From Diplocarpon mali (lineage: Eukaryota; Ascomycota; Leotiomycetes; Helotiales; Drepanopezizaceae), in assembly GCA_024741835.1 (NCBI GenBank), contig JAENRP010000049.1, positions 14,317 to 78,316 on the forward strand: a DNA stretch of 64,000 nucleotides, read 5' to 3'. Each line of letters opens with the position of its first letter. The first letter of the stretch is position 1. Shown here piece by piece: positions 22,731-35,905 of the stretch. The position numbers and the translations under genes are program-made. Below the pieces are notes generated by a model. The model was not told the DNA's origin and made no database searches. It was given only the letters and a program-made list of their open reading frames with translations.

Positions 22731-23912
22731 TCTGGGATGGACTGCATAATGTAATACAAAGTAAAGATAATGATAGCTCCTCGCGCGCCCTGTACGCCAA
22801 CGCAGAATAGAGCTTAATGACTCCCGAATCTCCGCATGCACCTAACACGCCACCGCTCCTGACTGTGAAGTGACACGTCGAGAAGCATCCCGCAAGCCTG
22901 GACAGCACATACTGTAATCAAAAGAGTACCCATATAAAGATCAAAAGCACCGGCTTCCGGACGCCCAAAATGACGAGCATGAGAAGATCTTCGCTTCCAT
23001 GCACCTGTTGTAAGACAAAGCATCCCAAAAGGCCCCTTGCGCAGGAAAAAGAAAAAGCAGGAAATATCGAATGGTAGATCTTCTTGGCGTCGGGATCCAA
23101 ACGCATCGGTGGATTACAAGTAGAGACACCGATATGCCATGCGAGCAGACGAAGACTCGTAGATCGAAAAACGCCAATTAATACAATCTGCAGCATGAAC
23201 TCCAGTCCTGAGTGACCATCATTGCACAACAAAGAGTATGGATTACAAGGAATGAAGTAGAACTGCAAGGCGTCGCCGGCTGCCACTCGGCACACGGACT
23301 CATGCAAGACCACTTTGGCAACTCATAATGCGGTAATATTAGTGTTCCTTGAGAAGAAAAGAAAAGAGAAACTCCCTGCCCGATTAAAGAGGCATACAAA
23401 AGAAGCAACTGAGCTGGCAGCTGTTCCAGACCCTGCCGGCCGTGAAGCCGCACGATGATGCCAAAGAAAAAGAAAAAGACAAGACGGTTACGAGGGGTAG
23501 CGAAATTGTGTAGGAGTATGTCCATCCCTACTGATTACGTAAGCTCACGTGCCTGAGGGCTACTCTGTCATTCTACCCTCTGCCTTTCAGGGGTAGGAAA
23601 GTGACTGCACCAGAACGGCTGCAATTCATTGCTGTGCTAGCTGCACTTGCAAGAGGTGGGACAAAGTATAGGACCCAGACGGAAAAACCTGAGGGGAGAA
23701 TCTATGGGAGCTTGACTCTTGTAACAGAATGTATCATGCATATGTAATTCACAGTGCTGCCACAGATTCGCCATGGAGTACTACAACAGTGCAAACGCCT
23801 CCCGATGCTTCTGATTTATCTTTTGCAAAAATTAGAAAACTAGAAAGAAACCTCCTACGATCGTACAAGAGCCTGGACCCGGCTAGATACAAGCCCGTCT
23901 CGATCCTTCATT
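22731..23912. other. Region between convergent tyrosinase and THO2 3' ends
   Basis: The two genes converge here, so these 1.2 kb should contain both 3' untranslated regions and terminators. Purine-rich runs with repeated AAAGA occur at 23040-23060, 23350-23380 and 23460-23480. No gene is visible. Confidence 0.5.
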
Positions 23913-26900
23913 CTATCTGCGCAGTCGCTTCTCATGGCCTCTCGGATCTGACCCGCCCTCATCGCTGCGACGCTTACGACCTCCGCCATTTTCATCTCTG
24001 CTTCCGCGAGACTCTCGACGTTGATCCTCGCTTTTCATATCTCCGCTCCGAGTGTCTCTGCTGCCTCGACCGGAACCAGACCTCTCGTTTCCACGGTCTC
24101 CGCGCTCGACAGCCCATCCACTTGCGTTCTGGTCGCGCGAGGGATCTCGCTCACGACCATCGCGGCGGCCGCTCTCCCTGTCCCGATTTACCCGCTCGTA
24201 GTCTCTCCCACTGTCTCTGCCAGCTGTGCTTTCTCGACCAGCCATCAAATCCCTTGGCGCCACGGGCGATGATATGCCCTGATGTCTTTCCTTCTCTGAT
24301 TCTCGTTCGACGACTCTGCGGTCACTGCGGTCGCGATAATCGCTTCTCGGGAACGGCTCGTCTTCAGGAGCAGCACGCTTCGTGTCGCGCTCGCGTCCTG
24401 GGCTCCTAGATTCCCGATGGCTGCGGTTAGATCGCTCTCTTCGTGCGTAGCGATCTTGCTCATGGTCTTTGCTCAGTGCTTCAGGCCCAGTAATCAGATC
24501 AGCACGAGCAGGATTTACTAGATCTCTACCCACATCTCTTGTAGACTCTGCTCGGATAGGAGGTCCGGATGGTGGAGGGACCGGAATGAATGGAGTTGAG
24601 GGGCCGGAAATGGGCGTGTCGGGACCCATACCAGAAAGTCTTCCGCCACGACCACGTACGTTCATACGATCAGGCGTGGTTTGCTGACCCGCTTGTTGCA
24701 GCATGGTATTGATGCCAGCAAGCTGCCGCCTACCTCCTCGTGCGGCACGTTCAGTTGCGGAAGCGGGACCAGTGGGAGCAGCAAATCCATTGGGACCAGC
24801 ATGTACAGGGCTAGATTGGGCTCCTTTAGGCCCTGATGGTGGGCCTGAGGTTACTACAGGAGGAAGAGTGGGTCTTGAATGACCACTGTGAATCTCGGAT
24901 TGAGGCTGTGAGTTGAGTGAATCTTCGTTTCCGAATACCCTCAGTCGGTCGGGATGAATTGCCACAGCCGGCACTTGAACTGGAGTCTGCAGTTGCTGCA
25001 TTTGCGGAGAATGTATGGACTGCTGGGTAACAGAGCCTCCTAAGTGCTTCAGTCGATCTGGATGAACCACGGTCACAGGAGATACAGCCACTGGCGAGTT
25101 GGAGGAAACAGGGGGGCCTGGAGCTGGTATCGGATCAACTTGTCCAGAAAAAGAGTGTCTCTGGAAACGAGCTGATGGGCCAATGGGAGGAGGCTGCTTT
25201 TCGGGAGTTAGAGGACGAGGCATGTCTCTAGGTCTTCCATCATGTCGCGAAAATGATTGTCCGCTCCCCATCCAGCCGCCACGGCTATTCCTATCACGAG
25301 GTCCAGAGGGAATATCCGAGGTTGATGCTGTTAAGCGACCAAAATTGGGATCCGACTGCTGTGGTCTGGACATAGAGTTTAATCTCCCATGATCTAGATC
25401 AACAGTTCTGGAAAGAGGTTGTTGCATCGGTTGGAAGTTGAGTCTCTCATTGAGGTTACCTCGTTCTCGCTCCGCCGGTCGATCACTTCGTGGCCCGGCT
25501 GGAGGTGGTTGAGCGTCTTCCACACGAGTCCGTGGAGAGTTATACATATCCGATGAGCCGATTCGTGGCTGCCAATCATCACGTCTGGGGTCCGAGCGTT
25601 CCTTGTCTGCGCCGTGTCTTCTAGGCGATTGTGGTCTTAGTAGAGTCCTATCCATGAGGTCTTCTCTGCCGCGTCGAGGGGATGATGATGCAGTTTCTCT
25701 GTCCCCAGATATAAGAGCAGCTCGGTCAGGATTGATCATCTCTTGCCTTTCCGTATTCAGTGGCATTCGATCAGGCACTGCATGAGATCCACGGTCGAAA
25801 CCTACTCCTGACAGTCTTGGCGGAGGCATCTCGCGAGACAGGCGACCATTGTCAGCTTCTCGCGCGTTGGCAGATCTTTCGAGCTTTTCTCGAGCTTGCT
25901 CTGCTGACCACCGAGGCATAGGATCCAGCCGCGCACGCTCACGATCAGGGCCTGGAAGTCCGCCAAATTCTCGAGCTACGGGTCCACTAGAACGCCTGTC
26001 ATTTCCAGAGAATTCGCGTAGCCTGTCGCCCATCCTATCCCCAGTTCTGTCTACCATTCTGTCCCCAGGTCGATCCAAAGCTCTTTCCAAGGGTCTATCT
26101 CCAGGTCTCTCTGGAAGTCTTTCTCCAGGTCTGGGACGATCGAGTCTAGAGTCAACCAAACGTGGGTCTCTGCTGTCTCTGCGATCAACGTGACGCGGAT
26201 GTCTATCAAGCAAATCGCGACTTGGAAACGGCGCGTCAGGACGGCTTGGTAAAGAGGTGGGTGTTAGATTCCTGCTTGGCTCCGGCCGAGCCGGTGCTGA
26301 TGAGTGCGGAGGTGTCGACGTATGAGCCTTTGCCTGATCACGAGCCTGTTGAAGCTTGATTTGTTCTCTTCGATCCAAAATCTCCGACTTCTTGTAATCC
26401 ATTGCCAGTGCGGGTGGAGTGGAACGCTTTGAGGTCCGGGCGGTGTCGACGATGGTACTGGGCTTAGGAATTTCTAATACATTTCGAGTAGAGGTCTTGG
26501 CATCGTCAACTTCGCCATCTTCTACATCGGCGGAAGATTGAGACTTTGAAGTGGGCACTCCGAGAGAACTACAGAAAATCAGCGCAAAAACAAATCAAAT
26601 GGATCAATGTGAAAGACCTGGCTCGCGCGGGCTTGAACTCTGCAGCAGTAGGCTTCAGAAAAGATTTCATGGCCGGCTTGCTGTTGGCATGACTGACGTT
26701 ACTCGACTCATGCTAGAACTTGTTAGCTTAGTATTAGGAATAGAAAATATGTTTGACGCACTACGCTCTGGCCGAGTTGACCAATGTGACCAAAAGCCTG
26801 TATCATCATCCATTTCGGCTCTCTCTTCTTTAGCTGAACGAAAACGGCATTTCCGGTGAGCGCAAGATCCTCTCGAACGCCCTTCTCACGCGACGCGATA

Positions 26901-29900
26901 CCTTCAAGCAACTCCAGAAACTTTGCGCCTTGGAAATTTATAGCAGGGAAAACATGAACAACGCATTTTAGAACCGTTATAGCATTGCGGATATGCATCC
27001 ATTCGGATCCTTCGAAACAGTCCCGGAGAGCTGTATTTAAGCCCTTGTGCATCCTAAAAAGAATGCTTTTAAAAGTACTTGTATCACCCTCGTGGCTGAC
27101 AAAGCCTTTAGGTCTGCCGTTTTCGTCAAGGGCCTTTGCAAAGCCAGGAAGGTTTGTCCCCGCTCCCCATGCCTCCTTTTCGTAAACTGCAGCATCTGCA
27201 TGCCATCTGCTGAGATCTGCGAGTATAAGCTTGAGGAAGCGTCCCAGGTTCTCGGCCTCGCGAACGGTGCAGGTAAACATCATCGCACGAAGACGATTGG
27301 GCTTGAATATCTGGATGTATAGTGATAGGGTTCGGAAGTATGGAACACCATTGTCGTGGAAGAATCTAATGATTCTGAAGCAGTATTCGGCGTCGCTGTG
27401 GGAAAGAAGAAGGCGCGGTAGTAAGCACTGCTCTAGAAAGGCCTCGCTTGCGTTGCTTGCGTCCTCGGGTTTCACAGTAGCTCGGAACCATAGCGCCTTG
27501 TTTCGAAGCAAGCGTGTCTTCTTTTGGCCAAAAGCGTTGAGGGAGCTCTTGAACTCTGCAATCAATTTGTCGCGAGTCTCATTGATAACCGCCTTCCTCT
27601 TGTCCTTAATGGTGACTCCAGTTCGGCTCATGTCCGAACGATCTCTGCTGATGTCGGCGAGCTCGGACACGAGTCGTGAGATCTCGGCTTCATAACTAGC
27701 ACTTGGAAGAACCAAGTCGCCTAGCGTGGACGCCCAGAAGGTGACGTATAATTCCGGAGTGATGTTGTTGAAGGTGGCCTCTGGAAGAGCAGTTTGGACA
27801 CTTGCGATGATCGGCTCGAGAATGGCGCTTAAGGGGTCCGCCGAGACCATCGGAAGACTTTGCTCCTTAGCGTCTGCTTTTGGGGCGTCTGCTTTTGGGG
27901 CGTTTTCTTTCGTTGCACCACCGTTGATGAGGACTGACTTTTCCTCGCCATTTACACCATTTGCGTTTTGGCCATCCATACCTATATCGCCATCTGCATC
28001 AATGGCTTTCTTTTCCTGATCAGCCACTGCTGGAAGAGCCTTGTTTGTGCCGTTCAAGACAGAAGAAGCTGCAGTTGACCGAAGATATGACAGGCTGGGT
28101 CGTCCGATCATGAACGCGAGTGCTGGTTGCAAGCCAAAATCTGCTAGGAGCTCAGGGATGCCAGGGACAAAGCGGTCGAAATCCTCAACCGAAAGATTAC
28201 TTCGGAGCAGATCAAGGTATTGGGATAGAGCTGCCTGGGTATCGTCAATAATTGTTGCTAGCAGCTTTATATGTGCGTCTTCGTCAGGGACCTTGAAGAT
28301 AGCTGTTTGTCGGTATTGTGCGATCGAAATCAGCAGCTCCCCAGCCAGCTTCGTATGAGTCAAGGCCCTCATGAGTCTATTAGACGTCTTGGTAGACTCG
28401 AATCTCTTGTCTTGCAGGTTGATGAGCGTCTGCTTTCTCAGCTCCTTCCCTCCAGTCATAGCCAGAATCTGAGCGTCTGTGAAATCAGTATCGGGCACAA
28501 TGCCGGACATCTGAGCGATGAGCTCTTTCAGAATTACCAAATCAGTCGAGTTTCCGCGATAAATCTGGTCAGTGACATATCGAAGTATTGGAGAGAGGTC
28601 CATAAAACTGTAACGTTTATAGACTTTCCCGGAGAAACGCGAGAGAGCCAGGAGCCAAGGGCTTGGGAGAAGAGCAAATTCCGCATTGTTTCGGTTTCTA
28701 CCCTTTGTACCAAGAGAGCTCATGAGTGACCATACAAGTACATCATAACCCAAGGGTGTGAATTGCTTCGCACACTCGACCACGACTTCGGTCAAGTTGG
28801 AATACGCCTCAATCTGGGCCAAGGCAATGTTGAAAACAACACCCGGGCAAGCATAAGCAATCTTTGCCAGAGCTCGAGCCATAGGTGCCACGTTGATTTT
28901 GCTGATTCGCTTCATGGTGCTTAGGGTTTCAAGCTTGGCCCTTGCAAAGGCAATCTTCATGGCTGGCAGGCGTGTCGTAGCGCCTTCAAACCATTCGGCA
29001 TAGATGGAGTATCTGACAGAGAGCGGGTACATCTGTAGCATATCATACACCTCATTGGCGACAGTCGCATTTGCAGTTGTCAGACTCAGAGCGGGAACAA
29101 TCAATCGCTTCAGTAGCTCTTGCCAACGGCCAGTGTTGTGCTGGGATCGATCCTTTCTTAGACTGTGATTCCCAATTCTGGCAATTTTTGATAACAAGGC
29201 TGGGTCTTTGCCGATACTAACACCAGAGAAGTTGAGGAATGTGTTGCAGAGTGTGAAAAGGTCATCCACGTCTCGGCACATGGGGATATCATCCGCCCAT
29301 TCATCCCAGTAAAACCGATATGAAATATTGGCGTTGGCATCGAACTTGTCCGCGAATGGCCAGCGGAGCATGTTCCGAGTAGGTAATTCGACGAAACGGT
29401 GCTGACCTTTCCCAGTTGGATCTGCTTCGACAACCTTTTTTGCTTTACATGCTACGTCATCTCTGTGCGCAGGTCTCGGCAAAGGGCGGATCTGGTCGTA
29501 AACCTCCTTGATGGAATGAAGCAAGATGCGATTCAGGAGAGGATAGATTTCAGGATATGCCTCGGGAAGCCAAGGGAAGCGACCAAGGATAAATAGCGAC
29601 TCGGGAATAGCACCGATGGTCAACAGATGTGTGAGCAATTGAGCCTTCTGATCGAGGGGCTCATCTGCCTTGCCATCAGTCTCGTTGGTTGCTTTAGCTG
29701 CCAGGTCAGACTTGGATGGTACAGCTTCTCGAGCTCTGCCACCACCGGGAATAGTATCATCAGTCAAAGCCGCGGCATTGGCCAATGCATTTGTACTCCC
29801 GCCGCCAGGTCGAGTCATTCTTTCCTTTTCGGCTAGCTCTGCAGCCCTCTTTTCTCTCACAGCTGGCATTTCTTCGTCAAGGGGCCATAAATGCGGGTAT

Positions 29901-31441
29901 AGATCTCTCAAGGATATGAAGCCAATCTTGATGAGTAGTGCTGTGAGGTATATGAGATTTGGAGGGAGGACATCATCGTCATCGCGAGCTGCAGATGCGT
30001 AGAAGCGTAGCTTGAAACCAAGGAGTTGAGCCGCCACACGGTTGCCGGATGGTGGGAGTGTTCCAGTCTGTTCGATCCATTCACGATCGCCTTCAAGATC
30101 CTTGTCGCCGCTGCCTTTGCTTTCAAGAATACGTTTTCTAGTTTCGTTGTCAAGAAGATGTCTGCCTCCAAGTTCGAAGAAAGCATCCAGGCCAACCTCA
30201 CGAGCTCGTTCCCAGAAAATAATATCTCTAGATACGCGCACTTCCTTGCCCTCGGCCGTGTCTTCTATCATATTCGTATGATGAGATGTGCTCGGTAAAG
30301 CCCAGTTGGGAAGACCTTCATGTTGTTCTTCTTTCAAGTCCCCAATCCTAGGCCACCAAGAGCTGGCCCTTAAGAACTTGATGAAGAAGCGGAAGTGTTT
30401 GACCAAGACCGCTGCAAAAACATCTAGGGTTATATCCAAAACTCTCCCAACATCTAGATCGAACGTGCCAATCAACCCCTTAACTCTTTCAAAAGCATCT
30501 TCCGCAACTTCGTTCGTTGGTGGTTCCCTGGCGCTTGTTGTAAAAAGTTCGGTTATTAGCTTCGAGTACCCCTCTGTCTCTTCTCGCAGAAGGTTGTAAT
30601 TAGCCTGTCTATACAGTTGGTTAGTAGCTTGACGAATGCTCATGCGATTGAATGTTTCTCTGGTGAGTCCGGTGTCTTGAAGAACCTTGTTGTCGAGCTT
30701 TTGACGCATCAAGACAGGCGACACTCCAGTTGCAACGAGGAACGAACGGAGCGCTGTGCTGTTCGTATCATCCTCTGCTTCAAGAATCATGGAGAGGTTA
30801 TCGAGAAGGATCGCAGGCGCATCGAAGCTTGCTACCGGGCCATCTGCTGGTGCTGTATCGGGCTCAAGTATATCCTTGACACATTTGCCAGCGTCCGCCG
30901 CGTCCAATCTTCCATCCAATGCCACTCGTATGAGTTCTTGAAATATAAATGCTGTATCATGCGAGTCTTCGTCTCCAAGAACTTCTCTACCCTTTTGCGT
31001 TACCTCTTGGTGACCCACAGTGTCCCAGGCAGCGAGACGGTCTTCCGTGATGAACGTGTAATCGAACGGCGCGGGTTCTGATTTTGACACTGGACTGGAA
31101 ATCTCTAGAGTGGGAGTTGGTATTGGTGTTTGTACGGGCGTGGGTGCTGCGCTCGCAGTCCGTGGAGGTGGTGGGGACATGGGACCTGTCGGCGTGACTA
31201 TACCGGTATTTTGGAGGTTGAGTTTGTTCGAGTTGTGGTTGTCGCGAGTATCGTCCCTACGACCTCGTCCTCTGCCTAATCCCCCTTGGCCTCCGCGACT
31301 GGATCTTCTGTTCCCATCGCGCATCTCGGGTCCCCTGTCATGCTGGCCGAGATTTGTATTCTGCGGGCGGTGCGGTGATGGACGGCCCTCGCCAGAATCA
31401 AACGGGCCTTTCTCAAGTCTCTTCCTCTTTGCAGGCGCCAT
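23913..31441 (-). CDS. THO2: THO complex subunit 2
   Basis: THO2 is the scaffold of the nuclear THO/TREX complex, which packages nascent mRNA for export and limits R-loops. Three exons (31441-26762, 26712-26618 and 26568-23913) give 2476 residues, the usual size in filamentous fungi. The start chosen is the first ATG (MAPAKRKRLEKG). After a low-complexity N-terminus rich in Arg, Gly, Asn and Pro comes a very long helical region with the family pattern. It includes FYWDEWADDIPMCRDVDDL, VANEVYDMLQMYPLSVRYSI and YAEWFEGATTRLPAMK. The C-terminal 880 residues are disordered, with Arg/Asp-, Arg/Glu- and Pro-rich stretches, including tandem DRPGDR-like units, and end HEKRLRR. Two short introns near residue 1560 and 1592 join the frames. 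It is divergent from MET2. Confidence 0.92.
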
Positions 31442-31900
31442 CTGCACCTGGTTCGTGATCTGCGATCAATTTCCGTACATAAGGCGTGAGCTGTCGTCGT
31501 CGACTGAGCTTGCCGGCCTGAAGGCGTAGATATAAGAATTTAGTAAAACGAAAGATGCGCAATGCGACGTGGTGAGATGAGATTCATCAGTATCAAGGCT
31601 CAGTACGAAGAAGACATGTCGAGATCGTGATGCGGGAAGCTGGTGAAGTCCTGTGGGAGCAATAAGACGCGGCTCAAAACCTATTGCCTCAGAATGAGGC
31701 TTTATATTGCGCACGGACCATAGTAAACTTGGAGCCACACGAGGCTGAGTCTTGGCTAGGGGCGTTAAAAATATACTGCGTTGTGATGACGAAATTCAAG
31801 CCGATTTATAACCGGATATAACGGTAAGAAGCTTTCTATACGGGCACAGCCGATCGCATATCTCCTCCTCTCGATTACACGCTATTTCTACCTCGCAAAA
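31442..31900. promoter_or_regulatory. Bidirectional promoter region THO2/MET2
   Basis: Only 459 bases separate the two divergent start codons, so both promoters must overlap here. No intact gene frame and no specific site was identified. Confidence 0.55.
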
Positions 31901-33526
31901 ATGGTCGAACTGGAGGCAAATGCTGCAGATACAACTGTCGTTGCAAGATATGGTCAGTAGTCGTCCACAGATATGCCGACGAAGATGAGCCGCGACTGAA
32001 TACGTCTAAGAAAGAATGCAACAGCAGCCCGAGAACCCTTTTGCCGCCCTAATACCAGACCAAACAATTGCAATCATCCCCTCATTTACCCTTGAATCGG
32101 GCGTAACACTGCACAATGTTCCGCTGGCCTACAGTACGAGGGGAGAGCTCTCTCCAAATCGCGACAATGCGATGGTTATCTGCCACGCATTGACAGGCAG
32201 CGCAGATGTCGGTGACTGGTGGGGGCCTTTACTCGGAGGGCCAGGGAGGGCATTTGATATCTCAAGGTTTTTTGTCGTGTGCATGAACAGTCTGGGAAGT
32301 CCGTATGGAAGTGCAAGTCCAGTTACTTGCAAGGATGGGGACCAGAAAAACGAGAGATATGGCCCAGAGTTTCCCCTTACTACGATACGGGATGATGTCA
32401 AGTATGACTCAAGCTCCTGCTTAAGAATCAGAGACTGATTGCTCATAGTCTACATAAGGTTCTGCTGGACGAGTTAGGGGTACGACAAATTTCTGCTGTA
32501 ATCGGAGGTTCCATGGGGGGGATGCTAGTATTGGAGTGGGCATACTTTGGCAAAGATTACGTCCGGTCAATCGTACCGATTGCGACATCCAGCCGTCATA
32601 GCGCATGGGGCATCAGTTGGGGAGAGGCGCAAAGACAGAGTATCTACGCGGATCCAAAGTACGAAGACGGATACTACCCATTCTCAGAACCCCCAAACGC
32701 TGGTCTTGGAGCTGCCCGCATGTCAGCTTTACTTACATACCGAAGCCGCAACTCATTCGAAGCACGATTCGGAAGGAGTACCCCGGATGCGTCTAAGCAG
32801 CAGACCATCAACCAAGACCAACGCCCTTCGACTTCTTCTGAAATTCATCTAGCAATCCATAACGACGGTCACCGTTCCCAACGCTCTTCACTATCGAGAC
32901 CGGGAAGTTCTGCCGAGATTCCAAACATCGCCACCAAAGATGATTGTAATAATAGTACGTCCGACTTTACTGACCCTCAATTTCACGGCGCCACCGCCTC
33001 ATCTCCCCCCACTTCAACTACCTCCTTTCCAGAGCGCAAGCGAGGAACTTCAACATACTTCTCGGCACAGTCATATCTTCGCTACCAAGGGGAGAAGTTT
33101 GTCAAGCGTTTCGACGGCAATTGCTACATAGCCATAACCCGGAAACTCGACACGCACGACGTCTCTCGCTATCGCGCGTCGTCAGATTCCACAACTCCTA
33201 TAGCCGATGCTCTGGCTCAAATCCAGCAGCCAACCTTGGTTATTGGTATCGAGAGCGATGGACTTTTCACCTTTGACGAGCAGAAGGAACTCGCCGCATC
33301 TATTCCTGACGCGAGACTGCGGAAGATTGACTCCCCTGAGGGGCATGACGCTTTCTTACTGCAGTTTGAGCAAGTAAACAGCCATATCCTAGATTTCTTG
33401 AGGGAAGTTCTGCCTGACATTATGGAGGCGCCGGGACGGGAGGACGTTGTCGCTGAAGGTGTCGGGGCCATAACGAAAAACAGCACTTTCGGGGAGGCAG
33501 AAGTCGACGACATCACAGCATGGTAG
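31901..33526 (+). CDS. MET2: Homoserine O-acetyltransferase
   Basis: The enzyme transfers acetyl from acetyl-CoA to L-homoserine, the first committed step of methionine synthesis by direct sulfhydrylation in fungi. Exons 31901-31952, 32011-32401 and 32449-33526 give 506 residues. The alpha/beta-hydrolase fold is recognisable from IIPSFTLESGVTL, the CHALTGSADVGDWW region and the nucleophile elbow GGSMGGM with Ser169. The likely triad partners are Asp418 (IESDGLF) and His447 (SPEGHDAF). A Ser/Thr-rich insertion of roughly residues 260-345 sits between the core and the cap return, longer than in bacterial MetX and usual in fungal forms. The small first exon is inferred: it provides an ATG and keeps the frame into ERMQQQPENPF. 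Translation from the ATG at 32016 is the alternative. Confidence 0.92.
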
Positions 33527-34468
33527 TGGTATACAATTTCTTTTCTGGCGCGTCGACTATACCCGAAGACTGAATATATCATTCTCAGTTTTACTTTCAT
33601 TTACTAGCTTTGACGAGGCGAGTACTCATCGCTGCTTGTCAATACGTGGCGATTTCTTTATCATGCATTGTTGGAATCATACCATTGCAAGTCCGGTTTG
33701 ATATCTTTCTGGAGCAGTCTTCATCAAGTTTGTTAATATACCTCATTGGTGTAGAGGGGGTCAATCTGCCAAAGCCACACTCATCCATCCCTACAAGAAA
33801 CAGGATAAAAGGAGGTCAAAGACCATGCAATAGCGGTTATTCGCTTGTGGTCAGCCACCTATCTACTTCGCAGTCTATTTGAAGCATGAGTATGGCAGAC
33901 AAGATGGGATGTCCTGATTTTTTCAATCTGCAGTGTAGCAAGATCAGATCCAGGATCCTGATGATTGGTTCGTGGGACCGGAAACCGGACCCTGCTTTGT
34001 ACGTCAACACTGCAGATTGAGAGGTTCGTAACAATCATCCCCTCTTCGAGTCCTCGAAACAAAAATATTTAAGAGTTCTAATGTCAAAATCGGAAAAGCC
34101 GATCGTATGTTGAGACTTCAATGCTATCTTCATCAGAGCTCAATACTTTAGAGAAACGGAAGGTAGCTTCTTCGGAGTGGCTGGAAGTTGCTCTGCTAGG
34201 TAGCGTGGACATCGTAAGTAGTAAAGTAGCGAAACATGAGAGTCAAGCCATAAACACAGATTGAGATACCGAATGCGGATCGAAGATTGTCTCCAGCCAT
34301 CCCGACGGAGGGGCTTCGATCAACTTGTCTCGGGGCTTGAAAAGAGGTATCAAGGTAAAGGGCATGATTTATGATTTAAGACAAAATATGATTCCCAGTA
34401 CCATACCCACCAATACAGTACATCAGATCACCGGAGTTCACTAAAACCTCCCTACTCAAGATTTCAGA

Positions 34469-34870
34469 CTAGGTGTCATCACTGTCCCTCAAACACCAAG
34501 TGATATAGCAGTTCTCAAGGTCTATCCGCGGCCCAGTACCGAAGTCACGCTTGACAAACACTCGTATCGGATACGGGCGCTTGCAAATCCATATATAGCC
34601 GTCGGTGGCACATCTTTGGTTAGGGAGGGTGCCGGGGGGNNNNNNNNNNNNGGTGGGACTTTGTATGAAGTATGATCTAGGTAGACTACCTGAGTGGGAG
34701 AGGCGACTGAACCCTGAGTCGATGGTATGACTGTTACCGGTGTTGGCGATATACTGCACTCCGTCGCAGAACCATGATTCAACATAGATATCGTGTTTTG
34801 TAATGGCCCGTCTGATGTGATGTTGAGATCCGGGTAGAGCCAGGAAGCGGGAGAGCAAACGGCAAGAGAT
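34469..34870 (-). pseudogene. Possible fragment of a small secreted protein gene, broken by gap
   Basis: On the minus strand, upstream of the N run, one frame reads LAVCSPASWLYPDLNITSD and continues into a Ser/Thr/Pro/Val-rich stretch with two cysteines and an NIT glycosylation site, the look of an extracellular fungal protein. It has no start codon: an in-frame stop directly precedes it. Beyond the gap two frames stay open for about 40-50 codons, one with three cysteines. Because the true gap size is unknown, the frame after it cannot be fixed. It could be a broken gene, an exon lacking its first part, or chance. Confidence is low. Confidence 0.28.
34640..34651. other. Assembly gap (run of 12 N)
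   Basis: Twelve undetermined bases flanked by GGGGGG on the left and GG on the right. A G homopolymer is a likely cause of the sequencing failure; the real length is unknown. Confidence 0.95.
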
Positions 34871-35905
34871 ACACGAGTTCATCCCATATTAACGTGCAGG
34901 TAGGCATTTATCACACATCCGTGGATCAGTGGCACATTCCAAAATGATTTTATTCGTGGTTTCCTATAGAAGATGTAGACTGGTAAATCTTGCCCACAAA
35001 AACTGCTCATATCTCGGGATCTTTACTGAGACCGTACACTTTAGGCTGGGTCTACATACTATTACTGCCATCCTCGTAATACCTTTTGACTAGCGCATGA
35101 TCGCTGCAAACAAGTCGCGGAATTATCGGAATTTATCTTTCAATATTGTGGTGTGATTTTGTTATATTTACACCTCGCAGCTAGGTAAGCGAAGCGAGGT
35201 TATAGAAGCGAAGCTCCACCCGCCTTCTCTCCCTCCACAACAACCACCTTGAAACTTACGGCTTGGCTGTTTGTAAAATTGACGAGGGATGAAGTTAGAG
35301 CGCTAGGCATATGTATAAGCAAGTCGGCGCAGGCGTTTGTCGCTACTGAAAGAGATGCAAACTAAGTAGCCTGGAAGCTTGCAGTGATAAGGCCTAAGAA
35401 ATAGCAAGGTAAGGAGGGGGCTCCATACACTGCAAGAGGTTACGCTACATAAGAGGCTACCAGCATAAGAGTGGTATGTAACAGACGAAAGGTGAGTAGG
35501 CATAGTATAAGGGCCGCTCGGCACGACGCGTACCGCCTAACCTCCACCTTTCTCAGACTTGATAGACTCCCTATATGGCCTTCTACAGCATTCTTTTATG
35601 ATGGCCAACAAAGCCGTGACGCACAGCGTAATGTCTAAGGCCATACCTGTAATGATGAGTGTCTTGTGCGACCTCGTATATGCAAAGTGCCTTGCGGTTC
35701 AATGCTGCCCTGTATATTCCCGCACCATCTTAGGGTACCTTATTTACTAGTTTGATGTATTCGTATATCATACAGAATAGTAGCAGCAAATACAGCTATC
35801 AGTGTATAGGTAAGAGATCTTATATCTTATCCCACGAAACTGGGCACGCCTTTCGGCGTAGATGATCCAAAATCCCTCTTCTTCACATCGCCATTGCCTC
35901 CAGCC

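Larger units (their letters stand above)
33527..35905. other. Mostly non-coding intergenic region with assembly gap
   Basis: Apart from a possible secreted-protein fragment around the gap (listed separately), no gene is visible. The 35.1-35.8 kb part is AT-rich with repeated GAAGC and TAAG words and many stops, like a decayed mobile element, but no diagnostic motif is present. Confidence 0.5.

Noticed and set aside
24021..26359. Plus-strand frames of 60-230 codons opposite the THO2 C-terminal coding region
   Set aside because: They are antisense shadows of the low-complexity Arg/Asp-rich coding sequence and have no domains.
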